Position numbers and translations under genes: made by a program. Shown in pieces: positions 19,449 through 28,323 of a stretch of DNA of 38,013 nt; position 1 is the stretch's first letter, and each line of letters starts with the position of its first letter. A model generated the notes under the pieces. That model was not told the DNA's origin. It ran no database searches and was given only the letters and a program-made list of their open reading frames with translations. The stretch comes from an uncultured Anaerolineae bacterium (GTDB lineage: Bacteria > Chloroflexota > Anaerolineae > J036 > Brachytrichaceae): the NCBI GenBank assembly GCA_938034415.1, contig CALHLE010000056.1:1-38013 (forward strand), given 5' to 3'.

Positions 19449-20336
19449 GCGCCGGCTCATGCGCGGGTCGAGCAGGTCGCGTAGGCCGTCGCCGAGGAAA
19501 TTGAACCCGATGACGGCCGAGAAGATGGCCAGGCCCGGGAAGGCAGCCAGCCACCACTCGAAGAACTTGTGCCGGCCGGCGGCGACCATCGCGCCCCATT
19601 CGGGCGTGGGCGGCACCGCGCCCAGCCCCACAAAGGAGAGTGAAGCGGTCAGCAAGATCGCGTTACCCATGTCGAGGCTGGCCTTGACCAGCATGATCGG
19701 GAGCGCGTTGGGCAGAATGTGTTTGAAGAGCGCACGACGGCGCGTCGCCCCCAGCGCCGTCGCCGCGCTGACAAACTCCATCTCGCGCAGGGCAATGACC
19801 TGACTACGAATGAGCCGGGCGTACTCCGGCCACAACACCAGCGCGATGGCCAGCGCGGCGTTCTGCAACCCCGGCCCGAGCGCGGCAGTGATCGCGATGG
19901 CCAGGATCAGCGATGGGAACGCCAGCACGGCGTCGGCGACGCGCATGATGATCTCATCGAGCAATCCGCCGGCGTCGCCGGCCACAGCGCCTAGCAACAC
20001 ACCGACTGAGCCGCTCATGGCTACGACGGCCAGCGCCACCGGCAGCGAGACGCGCGCACCGTGCAACACGCGGCTGAGGATGTCGCGCCCAAGCTCGTCG
20101 GTGCCGAACACATGCTGCGCGCTGGGCGGTTTCAAACGGTTGGTCACGCGCTGCGCCGTGGGCGAGTATGGCGCGATCAACGGCGCCATCAGCGCGACGC
20201 AGAGCCAGAACAGCACAATGACGCCGCCGATCATCACGGAGGGGTTGCGCAGCAAACGGCGCAAGTTGCGCCTGAGCGCGGCCGCGCGTTCGGTGGTCAG
20301 CGCCGGCGCGGCGGGATACGCAGAAGCGACGGCCAT
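19443..20336 (-). CDS. ABC transporter permease (DppC/OppC-type)
   Basis: A 297-residue inner-membrane permease of the peptide/nickel (PepT) ABC family. It has the N-terminal helix of DppC proteins (GGVIVLFWLCVALMAPLIAPY), the FGTDELGRDILSRVL signature between the first helix and the transmembrane core, and the EAA loop (EFVSAATALGATRRRALFKHILPN) that docks on the ATPase. About six membrane helices are visible. The start at 20336 lies just after the stop of the partner permease (one base between); a longer frame reading through the partner gene adds 15 unlikely residues. It pairs with the DppB-type protein and the binding protein upstream. No ATPase subunit gene follows; the next gene is an aminotransferase. 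Confidence 0.93.
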   Translation of the reverse strand: MAVASAYPAAPALTTERAAALRRNLRRLLRNPSVMIGGVIVLFWLCVALMAPLIAPYSPTAQRVTNRLKPPSAQHVFGTDELGRDILSRVLHGARVSLPVALAVVAMSGSVGVLLGAVAGDAGGLLDEIIMRVADAVLAFPSLILAIAITAALGPGLQNAALAIALVLWPEYARLIRSQVIALREMEFVSAATALGATRRRALFKHILPNALPIMLVKASLDMGNAILLTASLSFVGLGAVPPTPEWGAMVAAGRHKFFEWWLAAFPGLAIFSAVIGFNFLGDGLRDLLDPRMSRRG

Positions 20337-20337
20337 G

Positions 20338-21357
20338 TCACGACAATCGCACGCGCGGGTTGAGCAGCGCGTACGAGACATCCACCGCGAAGTTGATCCC
20401 GATGTAGATCACCGCGACCAGCAACGTCACCCCCATGATCGGCGCGAAGTCGAGTTTGGCGGCCGATTCGACGGCATAGCGCCCGATGCCGGGCCAGGCA
20501 AACACTGTCTCGGTCATCACCGCGCCGGCCATCAGGTTGCCAAAGGCCAGGCCGATGGCCGTCACGGCCGGCAACGCCGCGTTGCGCAGCGCATGGCGCA
20601 TCACGACGACGCGCTCGATCAGCCCTTTGGCCCGCGCCGTGCGGATGTAGTCCTGTTGCAACACTTCGATCATGGCCGAGCGCACGATGCGCGTGATCAG
20701 GCTCATGCTGTATGCGCCGAGCACCATCGCCGGCAACATCAGATGATGCAGCGCGTTGGCGAAGGCATCGCCTCGGCCGGCCAGTAGGCTATCCACGGTG
20801 AGCAGGCCGGTGACCACCGGCGGCGGCACCATTCGTGGGTTCATCCGGCCAGGGCCGGGCATCCACTGCAGGCGGTAATAGAACAGCGACAAGGCCAGCA
20901 ACCCCAGCCAGAACACCGGCACGCACACGCCGATCAGCGAAGCTACCCGCGCCAGGTGATCGGCCAGCGTCTCGCGCTTCACTGCAGCGATCACGCCCAG
21001 CGGCACACCCAGCGCCACCGCGATCAGCGTCGCGGCGATCGCCAGCTCGACCGTGGCCGGGAAATAGCGCGCGATGTCCGCCGAAACCGATTGCTGTGTG
21101 ACGATGGATTCACCCAGATCACCGCGAATGAGGTTGCCGACGTAAGTGAGGTAGCGCTCGTGCGGCGGCTTATCCAGCCCCCATCGCTCTCGGTAGGCTT
21201 GCACGATCTGCGGATTGGCCATGGCGCGCTCGGAGAGCACCATCGCCAGCGGGTCGGCGGGGATCAGGTAGGTGATGACAAAGCCGAGCAACGTCACCAG
21301 GAGCAGCAGGGGAACTGTGATAAAGACTCGGCGGATGAGATAAGCGAGCAGCGACAT
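20338..21357 (-). CDS. ABC transporter permease (DppB/OppB-type)
   Basis: A 339-residue inner-membrane permease, the usual partner of DppC. The N-terminus MSLLAYLIRRVFITVPLLLL is the conserved first helix of DppB proteins. It is followed by a periplasmic segment with RWGLDKPPHERYLTYV and GDLGESIVTQQSV, and the core membrane region with the EAA loop (QQDYIRTARAKGLIERVVVMRHALRN). The C-terminal FAWPGIGRYAVESA motif is also typical. The pair would form the pore for import of peptides, nickel complexes, opines or oligosaccharides. It follows the binding protein gene after a 116-bp gap that contains a strong hairpin. Confidence 0.94.
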   Translation of the reverse strand: MSLLAYLIRRVFITVPLLLLVTLLGFVITYLIPADPLAMVLSERAMANPQIVQAYRERWGLDKPPHERYLTYVGNLIRGDLGESIVTQQSVSADIARYFPATVELAIAATLIAVALGVPLGVIAAVKRETLADHLARVASLIGVCVPVFWLGLLALSLFYYRLQWMPGPGRMNPRMVPPPVVTGLLTVDSLLAGRGDAFANALHHLMLPAMVLGAYSMSLITRIVRSAMIEVLQQDYIRTARAKGLIERVVVMRHALRNAALPAVTAIGLAFGNLMAGAVMTETVFAWPGIGRYAVESAAKLDFAPIMGVTLLVAVIYIGINFAVDVSYALLNPRVRLS

Positions 21358-21420
21358 GTGGGTGTTGAGGCGACATCCATTCGGCGCGCGGCAACGCCGC
21401 AGCAGGCCGGCACAGATCAG

Positions 21421-21460
21421 AGAGAGAGGGAGCCACCCATTGCCGAGGGCTCCCCTCTCT
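21421..21460 (-). terminator. Intercistronic hairpin after the binding protein gene
   Basis: AGAGAGGGAGCC near 21423-21434 can pair with GGCTCCCCTCTCT at 21448-21460, a stem of about 12 bp with one bulged base and a 13-base loop. It lies right after the binding protein stop (21474) and before the permease gene. No T-run follows, so it is more likely an mRNA-stabilising or partial-attenuation hairpin. Such elements commonly keep binding protein levels above permease levels. Confidence 0.5.
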
Positions 21461-21473
21461 TCCCGAATGAGAC

Positions 21474-23147
21474 TTACTGCGACATGAAGTAATAGTCCAG
21501 GAAGTACACCGGGTTGTAGATCACATCCTTTAGCTTCGCCGAGGCGACGATCTGCACTTTGGGCTGGATCAGGCCGATGAACGCCGCGTCATCGAGCATG
21601 ATTTCCTGCACCTTGCGGTACATCTCGGCGCGCTTGGCCGAGTCGGTAATCTGGGCGGCGGCGAGGGCGAGCTTTTCGGCCTCTTTGTTCACGTAGTACA
21701 CGCGCTTGGCAGCCGACGCGCCCTCCACGGCAAATGCCGGCGCCCAGCCGTGCGGGTCAAGGAAGTCCGGCGTCCAGTCGGCGATGGTGGCGGTGAGCTT
21801 GCCGGCGCGGTAGTCGGCGCGCCAGGTGCTGGCGTCGCGCGGCTCGACCTTGAGCGTGATGCCCACCTCGGCCAAGTCCTCTTGCAGCTTCGCCACCAGG
21901 GTGTCAGCCAGGATGACGTTGCTCATCTTGCGCTCGCCGGGGTAAACCATCGTCAGCTCAAAGCCGTTCTCGTAGCCGGCTTCTTTGAGCAGCGCCTTAG
22001 CTTGGGCCACGTCGCGCTTGGGCGCCAGCGCCGGGTCGGTGCCCAGCAAGCCCAGTGGGATGATGGTGGGCAGATGCAGCGCTGTGCCGCCAAGCAGGCC
22101 GTTAATGATGCCGTCGTAGTCAATGGCCAGCTTGATCGCTTGGCGCACGCGCTTATCGGCCAACGGCTGGGACAGCTCGGCGTTCATCGTCAGCGCCAGG
22201 TAAGTCATGTCCAGCGTATTGCCAGTGATAACCTGCAGGTTCGAGTTACCCTCCAAGCGCTTGATGGCGTCCACATCGAGGCCGACGGCGATGTCAATAT
22301 CGCCGCGCTCTAGCGCCTGTTGGCGCGCCGCATCGTCGGGGATTTCGCGGAAGATGATGCGGTCGAACGGGGCCGCCCCACGCCAGTAATTCGGGTTGCG
22401 CTCGATCACCACCTGCTCGCCGCGCTTCCACTCTTTGATCATGTAGGGGCCGGTGCCGGCGGAGTTGTTGTCCAGCCAGTCGGTCGCTTTGTCGGCGTCT
22501 TTGGCGTCATCGGCGTCCGTGCCCCCTTGCCCCTTCACCACCTTGGAATCCACCACGGCGAAGTTGGGCGACACCAACATGGACAGAAACGCCGCGTTCG
22601 GCTCTTTTAGCGTGATCTTGACCGTTGAGGCGTCGGGAGCTTCGATGCTAGCAACGTGGTCGCTATACAGCCAGGACGGGTTGTCCTGCAATGCGCCCAT
22701 GCGCTTGAACGAGAACACGACATCTTCGGCGGTCATGGGGTTGCCGCTGGCGAACTTCACGTCGCTGCGCAGCTTAAAGGTATAGACCAGCGCATCGTCG
22801 GAGATCGTGTAAGACTCGGCCAGCAGCGGCTCGACGCGGTCAATCGTCGCGCCTTTATCGGGGAGCGTGACCAATGTCTCGTACACGGCGCGCATGATTT
22901 GTGGCGGCGTGATCTCGTACTGCCGGTGCGGGTCGAGCGTGCGCGTGTCGGCTTTGGGCAAACCGACTACGAGCACCTTCGCTTCGGCAGGCGCCGTGGT
23001 GGGCATTGCTGGCATGGGGGCTTCGGTAGCAGCCGGCTGGGCCGGCGCAGAGGGCGCCGGCGCCGTTGGCTGCGCGCATGCCGCCAGCGTCAGCCCCATG
23101 GCGACGGTCAAACCGATGAACAGCGTGTTGCGATTGGTTGTCTTCAT
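21474..23147 (-). CDS. Peptide/nickel-type ABC transporter substrate-binding lipoprotein (SBP family 5)
   Basis: A 557-residue extracytoplasmic binding protein. The signal peptide MKTTNRNTLF... ends in a lipobox (LTLAAC), with Cys24 as the likely lipid-anchored residue. It is followed by an Ala/Pro/Thr-rich linker (about 25-55). The SBP_bac_5 fold follows, with KADTRTLDPH, YETLVTLPDKG, and the RNPNYWRGAAPFDRIIFREIPDD segment typical of the family. The ATG at 23147 is selected because an AGGAGGAG ribosome binding site lies eight to nine bases before it; a TTG six bases upstream is too close. Family members bind oligopeptides, nickel chelates, glutathione or oligosaccharides. Because the upstream neighbour is an alpha-L-rhamnosidase, a glycan ligand is possible but unproven. 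Confidence 0.93.
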   Translation of the reverse strand: MKTTNRNTLFIGLTVAMGLTLAACAQPTAPAPSAPAQPAATEAPMPAMPTTAPAEAKVLVVGLPKADTRTLDPHRQYEITPPQIMRAVYETLVTLPDKGATIDRVEPLLAESYTISDDALVYTFKLRSDVKFASGNPMTAEDVVFSFKRMGALQDNPSWLYSDHVASIEAPDASTVKITLKEPNAAFLSMLVSPNFAVVDSKVVKGQGGTDADDAKDADKATDWLDNNSAGTGPYMIKEWKRGEQVVIERNPNYWRGAAPFDRIIFREIPDDAARQQALERGDIDIAVGLDVDAIKRLEGNSNLQVITGNTLDMTYLALTMNAELSQPLADKRVRQAIKLAIDYDGIINGLLGGTALHLPTIIPLGLLGTDPALAPKRDVAQAKALLKEAGYENGFELTMVYPGERKMSNVILADTLVAKLQEDLAEVGITLKVEPRDASTWRADYRAGKLTATIADWTPDFLDPHGWAPAFAVEGASAAKRVYYVNKEAEKLALAAAQITDSAKRAEMYRKVQEIMLDDAAFIGLIQPKVQIVASAKLKDVIYNPVYFLDYYFMSQ

Positions 23148-23240
23148 CTTCAATTCTCCTCCTCAAGTGTAACGGGCTAGCAGGCGGGCTGAACCCAGGT
23201 CGAAATATACCTGTGATCCTCGCATTGAAACAACCGCGCT

Positions 23241-26186
23241 TCACCGGATCGCTATCAGCTCTTGCTCAATTGCCCGCAGCTTCTCCGGCGCGATCACGCG
23301 CGGCGCGACGCGCGCAGCCGCTTCGAGCGACAGATTCATCCACTGGGACGCGAGCGATGCAATTGCTTCCTCGCCTAGGCGCCTTGTCAGCACCGCCCGC
23401 GCCCTCTCGTCGGCCAGCAGCTCGCGCAGCGCGCTGCCGCGGTCGAATCGGCCCGCGACATGGCGAACATTGGCCATGGCCCGCGCCAAGTTCAGCCCGG
23501 TCGAGACAAACGCATAACGCCCTGAGCCGACTTCGACGGTCACGGCGCCGCTCTTTGCCCGCGCCAAATGCACGCCTGAATTTCGCCCGGCACGCAGCGG
23601 CCGGCCCGACTCGGTCACTTGCGACAGCTTGTCGGCGGGGATGCGTACGGTGGCGCGCGCGTTGGGCGGGACGGTCGCCTGCAGCCGAAAGTCCGCCTCG
23701 GTCAATTGCCAGGCGACGACCAGTTCGCCATAGGGCGTCTCCAGCGTTGCGCGTGCGTGCGTGATGCCTCCGCCCGGCTGTGGCTGAATCAGCACATGGG
23801 CGTAACCGGCGGCATCCTCATCCAACTCGACGCCGGCAACGACGCGATACAGCCAATCGCCGATTGCGCCGTAGGCGTAATGGTTGAACGAGTTCATGCT
23901 CGCGTCCTGGAAGCTGCCATCCGGCTTGATGCCATCCCAGCGCTCCCAGATCGTCGTCGCCCCCTTCCTCACCGGATACAGCCACGACGGATAGCTCTCC
24001 TGATTGAGCAATTCGTAGGCCAGGTCGGTGTGGCCGAATCGGCTGAGCACGTGGCACAAATACGGCGCGCCGACGAAACCGGTGGTCAGGTGATAGTCGG
24101 CCTTGCGGATCTCGTCGGCCAAGCGCTGCGCAGCCAGCGGGCGCAGCTTCTTCGGCAGCAGGTCGAAGTGCAGCGCCAAAACGTAAGCCGTCTGCGTGCC
24201 CGAGCCGACGCGGCCGTTCGGCGAAACGAACTCGGCGTTGAACGCCGCGCGCACTTTCTCGAAGAGCGCGTCGTATGTGCGCGCATCCTCCTCCTTACCC
24301 AGCACACGCGCAGCGCGCCGCACAAGATCCACGCTGTGGGCAAAGAACGCCGTGGCGATCAACTCGGTGTTTGTCACCGGCGCGGGTATCAGCGGATTCG
24401 AGCCACGATAGTCCAGCCAATCCCCGAAGTGAAAGCCGCTCATCCACAGATAACGCTCGCCGGCCTGCTGGCGCATATAGTCCACCCAGCCGGTCATGCT
24501 CTCGTATTGCGCTTCGAGGATGTCCCGGTCGCCGTAGCACAGGTAGATCGTCCACGGCACGATGACGGCCGCGTCCCCCCATGCCGCCGAGCCGGCGGCT
24601 CGCCCCGGCACGCCGCCGCTCAGCACGTCAGGGATGACATACGGCACGCTGCCATCGGGATGCTGATCGGCTGAAAGGTCACGCAGCCACTTGGTGAAGA
24701 ACGCCGCGACGTGCCGGTTAAAACATGCTGTGCGGACGAACACCTGGGCGTCGCCGGTCCAACCCAGCCGCTCGTCTCGTTGCGGGCAGTCGGTCGGCAC
24801 ATCTACGAAGTTGCCCTTTTGCCCCCACACGATGTTGTGCTGCAACTGATTGACCAGCGGGTTGCTGCACTCAAAGTGACCGATGGGCGGAATGTCGGAG
24901 TGCACGACCACGCCGGTCAAGTCGTCGGGCGTCAATTCGCCTGGCCAGCCCTCCACCTTGACGTATCGAAAGCCCATGAACGTGAAGCGCGGTTCATAGA
25001 CCTCCTCGCCCTCGCCCTTCAAGGTGTATTCCAATGTTTGGCGAGCCGCGCGCAGGTTTTCGGTATAGAAGTTGCCGTCGCGGTCGAGCACCTCGGCGTG
25101 CTTCAGGGTGACCGTCGTGCCCGATGCGCCGCGCACCCTCAAGCGCACCCATCCCACCATGTTCTGGCCGAAGTCGGCGATGCATTCGCCCGTGGGCGAG
25201 GTGACGATGCTCACTGGCCGCAACTCCTCCTGCTGACGCACGGGCGGCCCAACCTGCGCGACGAGGTGATCCTTACGATGGTCAAGGATCCGCACTGCGG
25301 ACCAACCGGCATCGTCGAAGCCGGGGCAATCCCACCCGGTTCGCTCCAGCCGGGCATCGTAGGTTTCGCCGTGATAAATCTCGGCCATGCGGATCGGGCC
25401 GGGCGTCGCGCGCCAGTGCGCATCGCTGACGATGATGGCCGTGCGCCCGTCGGTGTAAGTCACGCGCAACTGCGCCAATAGCGCCAGGCAATCGCCATAC
25501 AGGTTGCGTTGACCCTCGAAGCCAAGATGCCCGCGATACCAACCATCGGCAAGCATGGCCCCAATGACGTTCGCTCCTTCGACCAGCAGATCGGTCACGT
25601 CGTAGGTTTGATACTGTAATCGTTTGTTGTAGCTTGTCCAGCCCGGCGTGAGCAGGCCATCGCCCACGCGACGGCCATTGAGATACAGCTCATACAGTCC
25701 CAGGCTGGTGGCATACAGGCGCGCCGCGCGCACTTGGCCATCGAGCGCAAACGGGCGGCGCAGCAACGGCGCCGGCCGGGGCTGCGCCGGATCTTGCGGA
25801 TCATCCCAATCCGGCGTGATCCACTGCGCTTGCCAATCGGCGGCGTCTAGCAGCCCCATCTCCCACCAGCCGGATGGGCTCCAATCCGACGGACGGTCGC
25901 TTTGATCCCAGACGCGCACGCGCCAATAGCAGCGCTGGCCGGAGCTAAGCTCCGGCCCAGCATAACGCACATGCACCGATCGGTCGGATGACACCTTGCC
26001 CGTGTCCCAGATCACGTCGTCGCCGCCAGAGTCGGCGGTGACGATGATCCGATACGCCGACTGGCGCACATCGCGCGCGGTTTCATCTGCGCGCAGCTTC
26101 CAGCTTAGTCGAGGACGGCGCGCGCCCAGGCCAAGCGGGTTGACGAAGTATTCGCACGTGAGATGGTCGGGGGTAAGTGTGGGCAT
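23241..26186 (-). CDS. Alpha-L-rhamnosidase (glycoside hydrolase family 78) with extra C-terminal helical segment
   Basis: A 981-residue GH78 enzyme that removes terminal alpha-L-rhamnose from plant glycosides, pectin-derived oligosaccharides or bacterial glycans. The order is an N-terminal Ig-like domain (1-115), beta-sandwich domains including a carbohydrate-binding part (about 140-430), an (alpha/alpha)6 catalytic barrel (about 435-785) and a C-terminal beta domain (about 786-895). The catalytic motif DCPQRDERLGWTGD is at 466-479, with Glu472 the likely general acid. Glu748 in TTIWERWDG is the likely general base. Residues 897-981 form an additional Ala/Arg/Glu-rich helical tail. There is no signal peptide, so the enzyme probably acts in the cytoplasm on imported oligosaccharides. 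The SDR gene lies 29 bp upstream and the ABC binding protein gene downstream. Confidence 0.95.
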   Translation of the reverse strand: MPTLTPDHLTCEYFVNPLGLGARRPRLSWKLRADETARDVRQSAYRIIVTADSGGDDVIWDTGKVSSDRSVHVRYAGPELSSGQRCYWRVRVWDQSDRPSDWSPSGWWEMGLLDAADWQAQWITPDWDDPQDPAQPRPAPLLRRPFALDGQVRAARLYATSLGLYELYLNGRRVGDGLLTPGWTSYNKRLQYQTYDVTDLLVEGANVIGAMLADGWYRGHLGFEGQRNLYGDCLALLAQLRVTYTDGRTAIIVSDAHWRATPGPIRMAEIYHGETYDARLERTGWDCPGFDDAGWSAVRILDHRKDHLVAQVGPPVRQQEELRPVSIVTSPTGECIADFGQNMVGWVRLRVRGASGTTVTLKHAEVLDRDGNFYTENLRAARQTLEYTLKGEGEEVYEPRFTFMGFRYVKVEGWPGELTPDDLTGVVVHSDIPPIGHFECSNPLVNQLQHNIVWGQKGNFVDVPTDCPQRDERLGWTGDAQVFVRTACFNRHVAAFFTKWLRDLSADQHPDGSVPYVIPDVLSGGVPGRAAGSAAWGDAAVIVPWTIYLCYGDRDILEAQYESMTGWVDYMRQQAGERYLWMSGFHFGDWLDYRGSNPLIPAPVTNTELIATAFFAHSVDLVRRAARVLGKEEDARTYDALFEKVRAAFNAEFVSPNGRVGSGTQTAYVLALHFDLLPKKLRPLAAQRLADEIRKADYHLTTGFVGAPYLCHVLSRFGHTDLAYELLNQESYPSWLYPVRKGATTIWERWDGIKPDGSFQDASMNSFNHYAYGAIGDWLYRVVAGVELDEDAAGYAHVLIQPQPGGGITHARATLETPYGELVVAWQLTEADFRLQATVPPNARATVRIPADKLSQVTESGRPLRAGRNSGVHLARAKSGAVTVEVGSGRYAFVSTGLNLARAMANVRHVAGRFDRGSALRELLADERARAVLTRRLGEEAIASLASQWMNLSLEAAARVAPRVIAPEKLRAIEQELIAIR

Positions 26187-26215
26187 TAGTGTGGGCTTTG
26201 CCGCGCGTCGAGCAC

Positions 26216-27028
26216 TCAGTATGCGTGCGTGGTCATGCCGCCATCCACGGCGAGCACCTGGCCGGTGACGAAGCGCGCCAGGTTGCTGGCAAGGAACAAC
26301 GTCGCGTCAGCAACCTCGGCCGGGTTGGCGTATCGGTCGAGCGAGGGCTGGGTCTCGTCCATCTTGGCCGGATCCACGACGCGTGTGGCCAGGAAGCGCG
26401 CCGTCTTGGTTGGGCCGGGCGCAATCACGTTGGCGCGCACGCCGGCGCGGCGACACTCGATGGCCAGGCAGCGCGTGTAGTGCATGATGCCGGCCTTGGC
26501 CACGGCGTAGGCCACCTCACGCTCGACGCCGAACAGCGCCGCCACCGACGCGATGTTGATGACCGAGCCTTGCTTGCGCGCGATCATGCCGGGCACTACA
26601 AGCTTGCACACTTGGATCGTCCCGATCAGATTGCGGTTGAAGATGGCCTGCAAGTCTTCGGGTGAGATACCGAGCGCGTCATTCGGATCAGGCTTGCCTT
26701 TGCCGCTCGCACCGATGTCGCCGCCGGCGCAGTTGACCAGGATTGTGATCGGCCCAAGCGCTTCTTCGCCGGCCTGCACCGCGCGCCTCATCGCCTCGTA
26801 ATCGGCCACGTCGGCCGTCACACCAACGACCGTCGCGCCGCGCTCGCGAAACTGAGCGACCACGGCGTCGAGGTTGGGCGCTTCGCCAAAGACCGACGGC
26901 GACTCCGGGCGATGGTCGTGAAGGATGACGGCGGCGCCGGCGTCGGCCAGCCTTTCGGCGATGGCTCGACCCAGGCCGCGGCCTGAGCCGGTGACGAGCG
27001 CCACACTATTGGCAGGCAGAAGTTGCAT
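26216..27028 (-). CDS. Short-chain dehydrogenase/reductase (classical SDR)
   Basis: A 270-residue classical SDR. The cofactor motif TGSGRGLGRAIA (14-25), the structural NCAGG motif, the catalytic Ser in INIASVAALFG and the YAVAK active site are all present. The C-terminal FVTGQVLAVDGGMT closes the fold. It would reduce or oxidise a hydroxyl group using NAD(P). It is 29 bp upstream of the rhamnosidase gene on the same strand, so an L-rhamnose 1-dehydrogenase role in the non-phosphorylating rhamnose pathway is attractive, but no substrate-specific residue confirms it. Confidence 0.9.
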   Translation of the reverse strand: MQLLPANSVALVTGSGRGLGRAIAERLADAGAAVILHDHRPESPSVFGEAPNLDAVVAQFRERGATVVGVTADVADYEAMRRAVQAGEEALGPITILVNCAGGDIGASGKGKPDPNDALGISPEDLQAIFNRNLIGTIQVCKLVVPGMIARKQGSVINIASVAALFGVEREVAYAVAKAGIMHYTRCLAIECRRAGVRANVIAPGPTKTARFLATRVVDPAKMDETQPSLDRYANPAEVADATLFLASNLARFVTGQVLAVDGGMTTHAY

Positions 27029-27138
27029 GGGCTAATTTGCTCCGTAGCGATAGTTAACGGTTTGCTTGCGTTAGTTGAGCTGGTGGGTCATCGTGCGCAA
27101 GCTGTATTTTGGCGAAGGCGACGGATTTAGCAAACGGC

Positions 27139-28323
27139 TCATCGGCCGCGCCTCAGCAAGCTCGCGCGGCGCACGATGTGCTTGCCGTATTGCGCCCGCA
27201 GGTCGTCGAGCGCGCGCGCCAGCGCCAGCCGGGCCTCGCGCTGCGGGTCGCCGAACAGGGCCATCTGCAGTCCTTCGCTCAGGCCGCTCGCGCCAACGCC
27301 GATCAGGCGAATCGGGTCGCCGCGCTGGCGGTCGCGGCCTCCGCCCCGGCCCAGCCACGCCTGCCACCACAACGGCTCAACAGCAGCGAAGAGCTCCTCG
27401 CCGAGCTGCGTCGGCGCGGGGAGCTTGGTCTGGCGGGTGACCGTGTAAAAATCATGCCAGCGCAGCTTGAGATGGACGGTGTGGGCAAAGCGGTTGTGCG
27501 CGCGCAATCGCGCGGCCACTTCATCGCTCAGGAGGAGCAGCATCTGGCGCAGGGTCTCTGCATCGCGCACATCGCGGGCGAAGGTGCGCTCCTCGCTGAT
27601 GGACTTGACCTCACGCGCGGCATGCACCGGTGAACCATCCTGGCCATACGCTCGCGCGATGACCACCTCGGCGTGATCGCGGAAGACGGGGCGCAACAAC
27701 CGCGGCGAGGCGCGCTGCAAGTCGCCGATCGTCGCAATACCGATCTGCTCCAAACGCGCTGCGGTCGCCGGGCCGATGCCCCACAACTCGCCAACGGGCA
27801 TCGGCGCGAGGAACTCGGCCTCCTGGCCGGGAGCGACGACCAGCACGCCGTTCGGCTTGGCGCGCCCGCTGGCCATCTTCGCAACCAGCTTGCTCGTCGC
27901 GACACCGATCGAGGCGGGCAAGCCCACTTCATCGCGGATGCGGGATTGGATCTCTAACGCCAGCGCCCGCGGGTCTTGCATCAGTCCGGTCGCGTCGAGG
28001 AAGGCTTCGTCAATCGAGATTTGCTGTAGCGCGCCGCCATACTCGCGCAGCAGGTCCATCACGCGCTTCGAGTATTCGGCGTAATGCGCGCGCGAGCCGG
28101 ATACGATGATCAGGCCGGGGCACAGGCGCATCGCCTGCGACGTGGGCATGGCGTTGCGCACGCCGAACCGGCGCGCAGGATACGACGCCGATGACACCAC
28201 GCCGCGTTGGTCGGGGCGACCGCCAACGACGAACGGCTTGCCGCGCAGCGAAGGATTGCGCAGCTCCTCGACGGCACAGAAGAAGGCGTCGAGGTCAAGG
28301 TGAAGGATGATGCGCTCGGCTAT
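27139..28323 (-). CDS. dinB: DNA polymerase IV (Y family), no canonical start codon
   Basis: A translesion DNA polymerase of the Y family, about 394 residues, that bypasses damaged bases. Reading upstream of the first in-frame GTG (28200) gives 41 more codons with the essential N-terminus RIILHLDLDAFFCAVEE: metal ligand Asp10, steric-gate Phe15, and the finger region LRNPSLRGKPFVVGG. The catalytic SIDEAFLD lies at about 103-110. There is no ATG, GTG or TTG in that 41-codon stretch or in the roughly 25 codons before it. The natural position of the start, ATA at 28321-28323, overlaps the upstream stop codon as ATAG. Either AUA is used through translational coupling, or a base is wrong in the sequence. 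A GTG start at 28200 would remove an active-site Asp and is unlikely. Confidence 0.88.
   Translation of the reverse strand: MAERIILHLDLDAFFCAVEELRNPSLRGKPFVVGGRPDQRGVVSSASYPARRFGVRNAMPTSQAMRLCPGLIIVSGSRAHYAEYSKRVMDLLREYGGALQQISIDEAFLDATGLMQDPRALALEIQSRIRDEVGLPASIGVATSKLVAKMASGRAKPNGVLVVAPGQEAEFLAPMPVGELWGIGPATAARLEQIGIATIGDLQRASPRLLRPVFRDHAEVVIARAYGQDGSPVHAAREVKSISEERTFARDVRDAETLRQMLLLLSDEVAARLRAHNRFAHTVHLKLRWHDFYTVTRQTKLPAPTQLGEELFAAVEPLWWQAWLGRGGGRDRQRGDPIRLIGVGASGLSEGLQMALFGDPQREARLALARALDDLRAQYGKHIVRRASLLRRGR

Noticed and set aside
18377-19504. A 375-codon plus-strand open frame opposite the aminotransferase
   Set aside because: It lies fully antisense to a well-supported gene, its protein is Arg/His/Ala-rich and has no recognisable motif; such frames are expected in GC-rich DNA.
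19810-20787. A 325-codon plus-strand open frame opposite the permeases
   Set aside because: It is antisense to two strongly supported permease genes and encodes a low-complexity Arg/Ser/His-rich protein.
23619-24674. A 351-codon plus-strand open frame opposite the rhamnosidase
   Set aside because: It is antisense to the catalytic domain of a clear GH78 gene and has no family motif.
27109-27633. A plus-strand open frame opposite dinB
   Set aside because: It is antisense to the little-finger and thumb regions of polymerase IV and has no supporting motif.
28198-28200. GTG start for DNA polymerase IV
   Set aside because: It would delete the metal-binding Asp residues and steric-gate Phe that are clearly encoded just upstream in the same frame.
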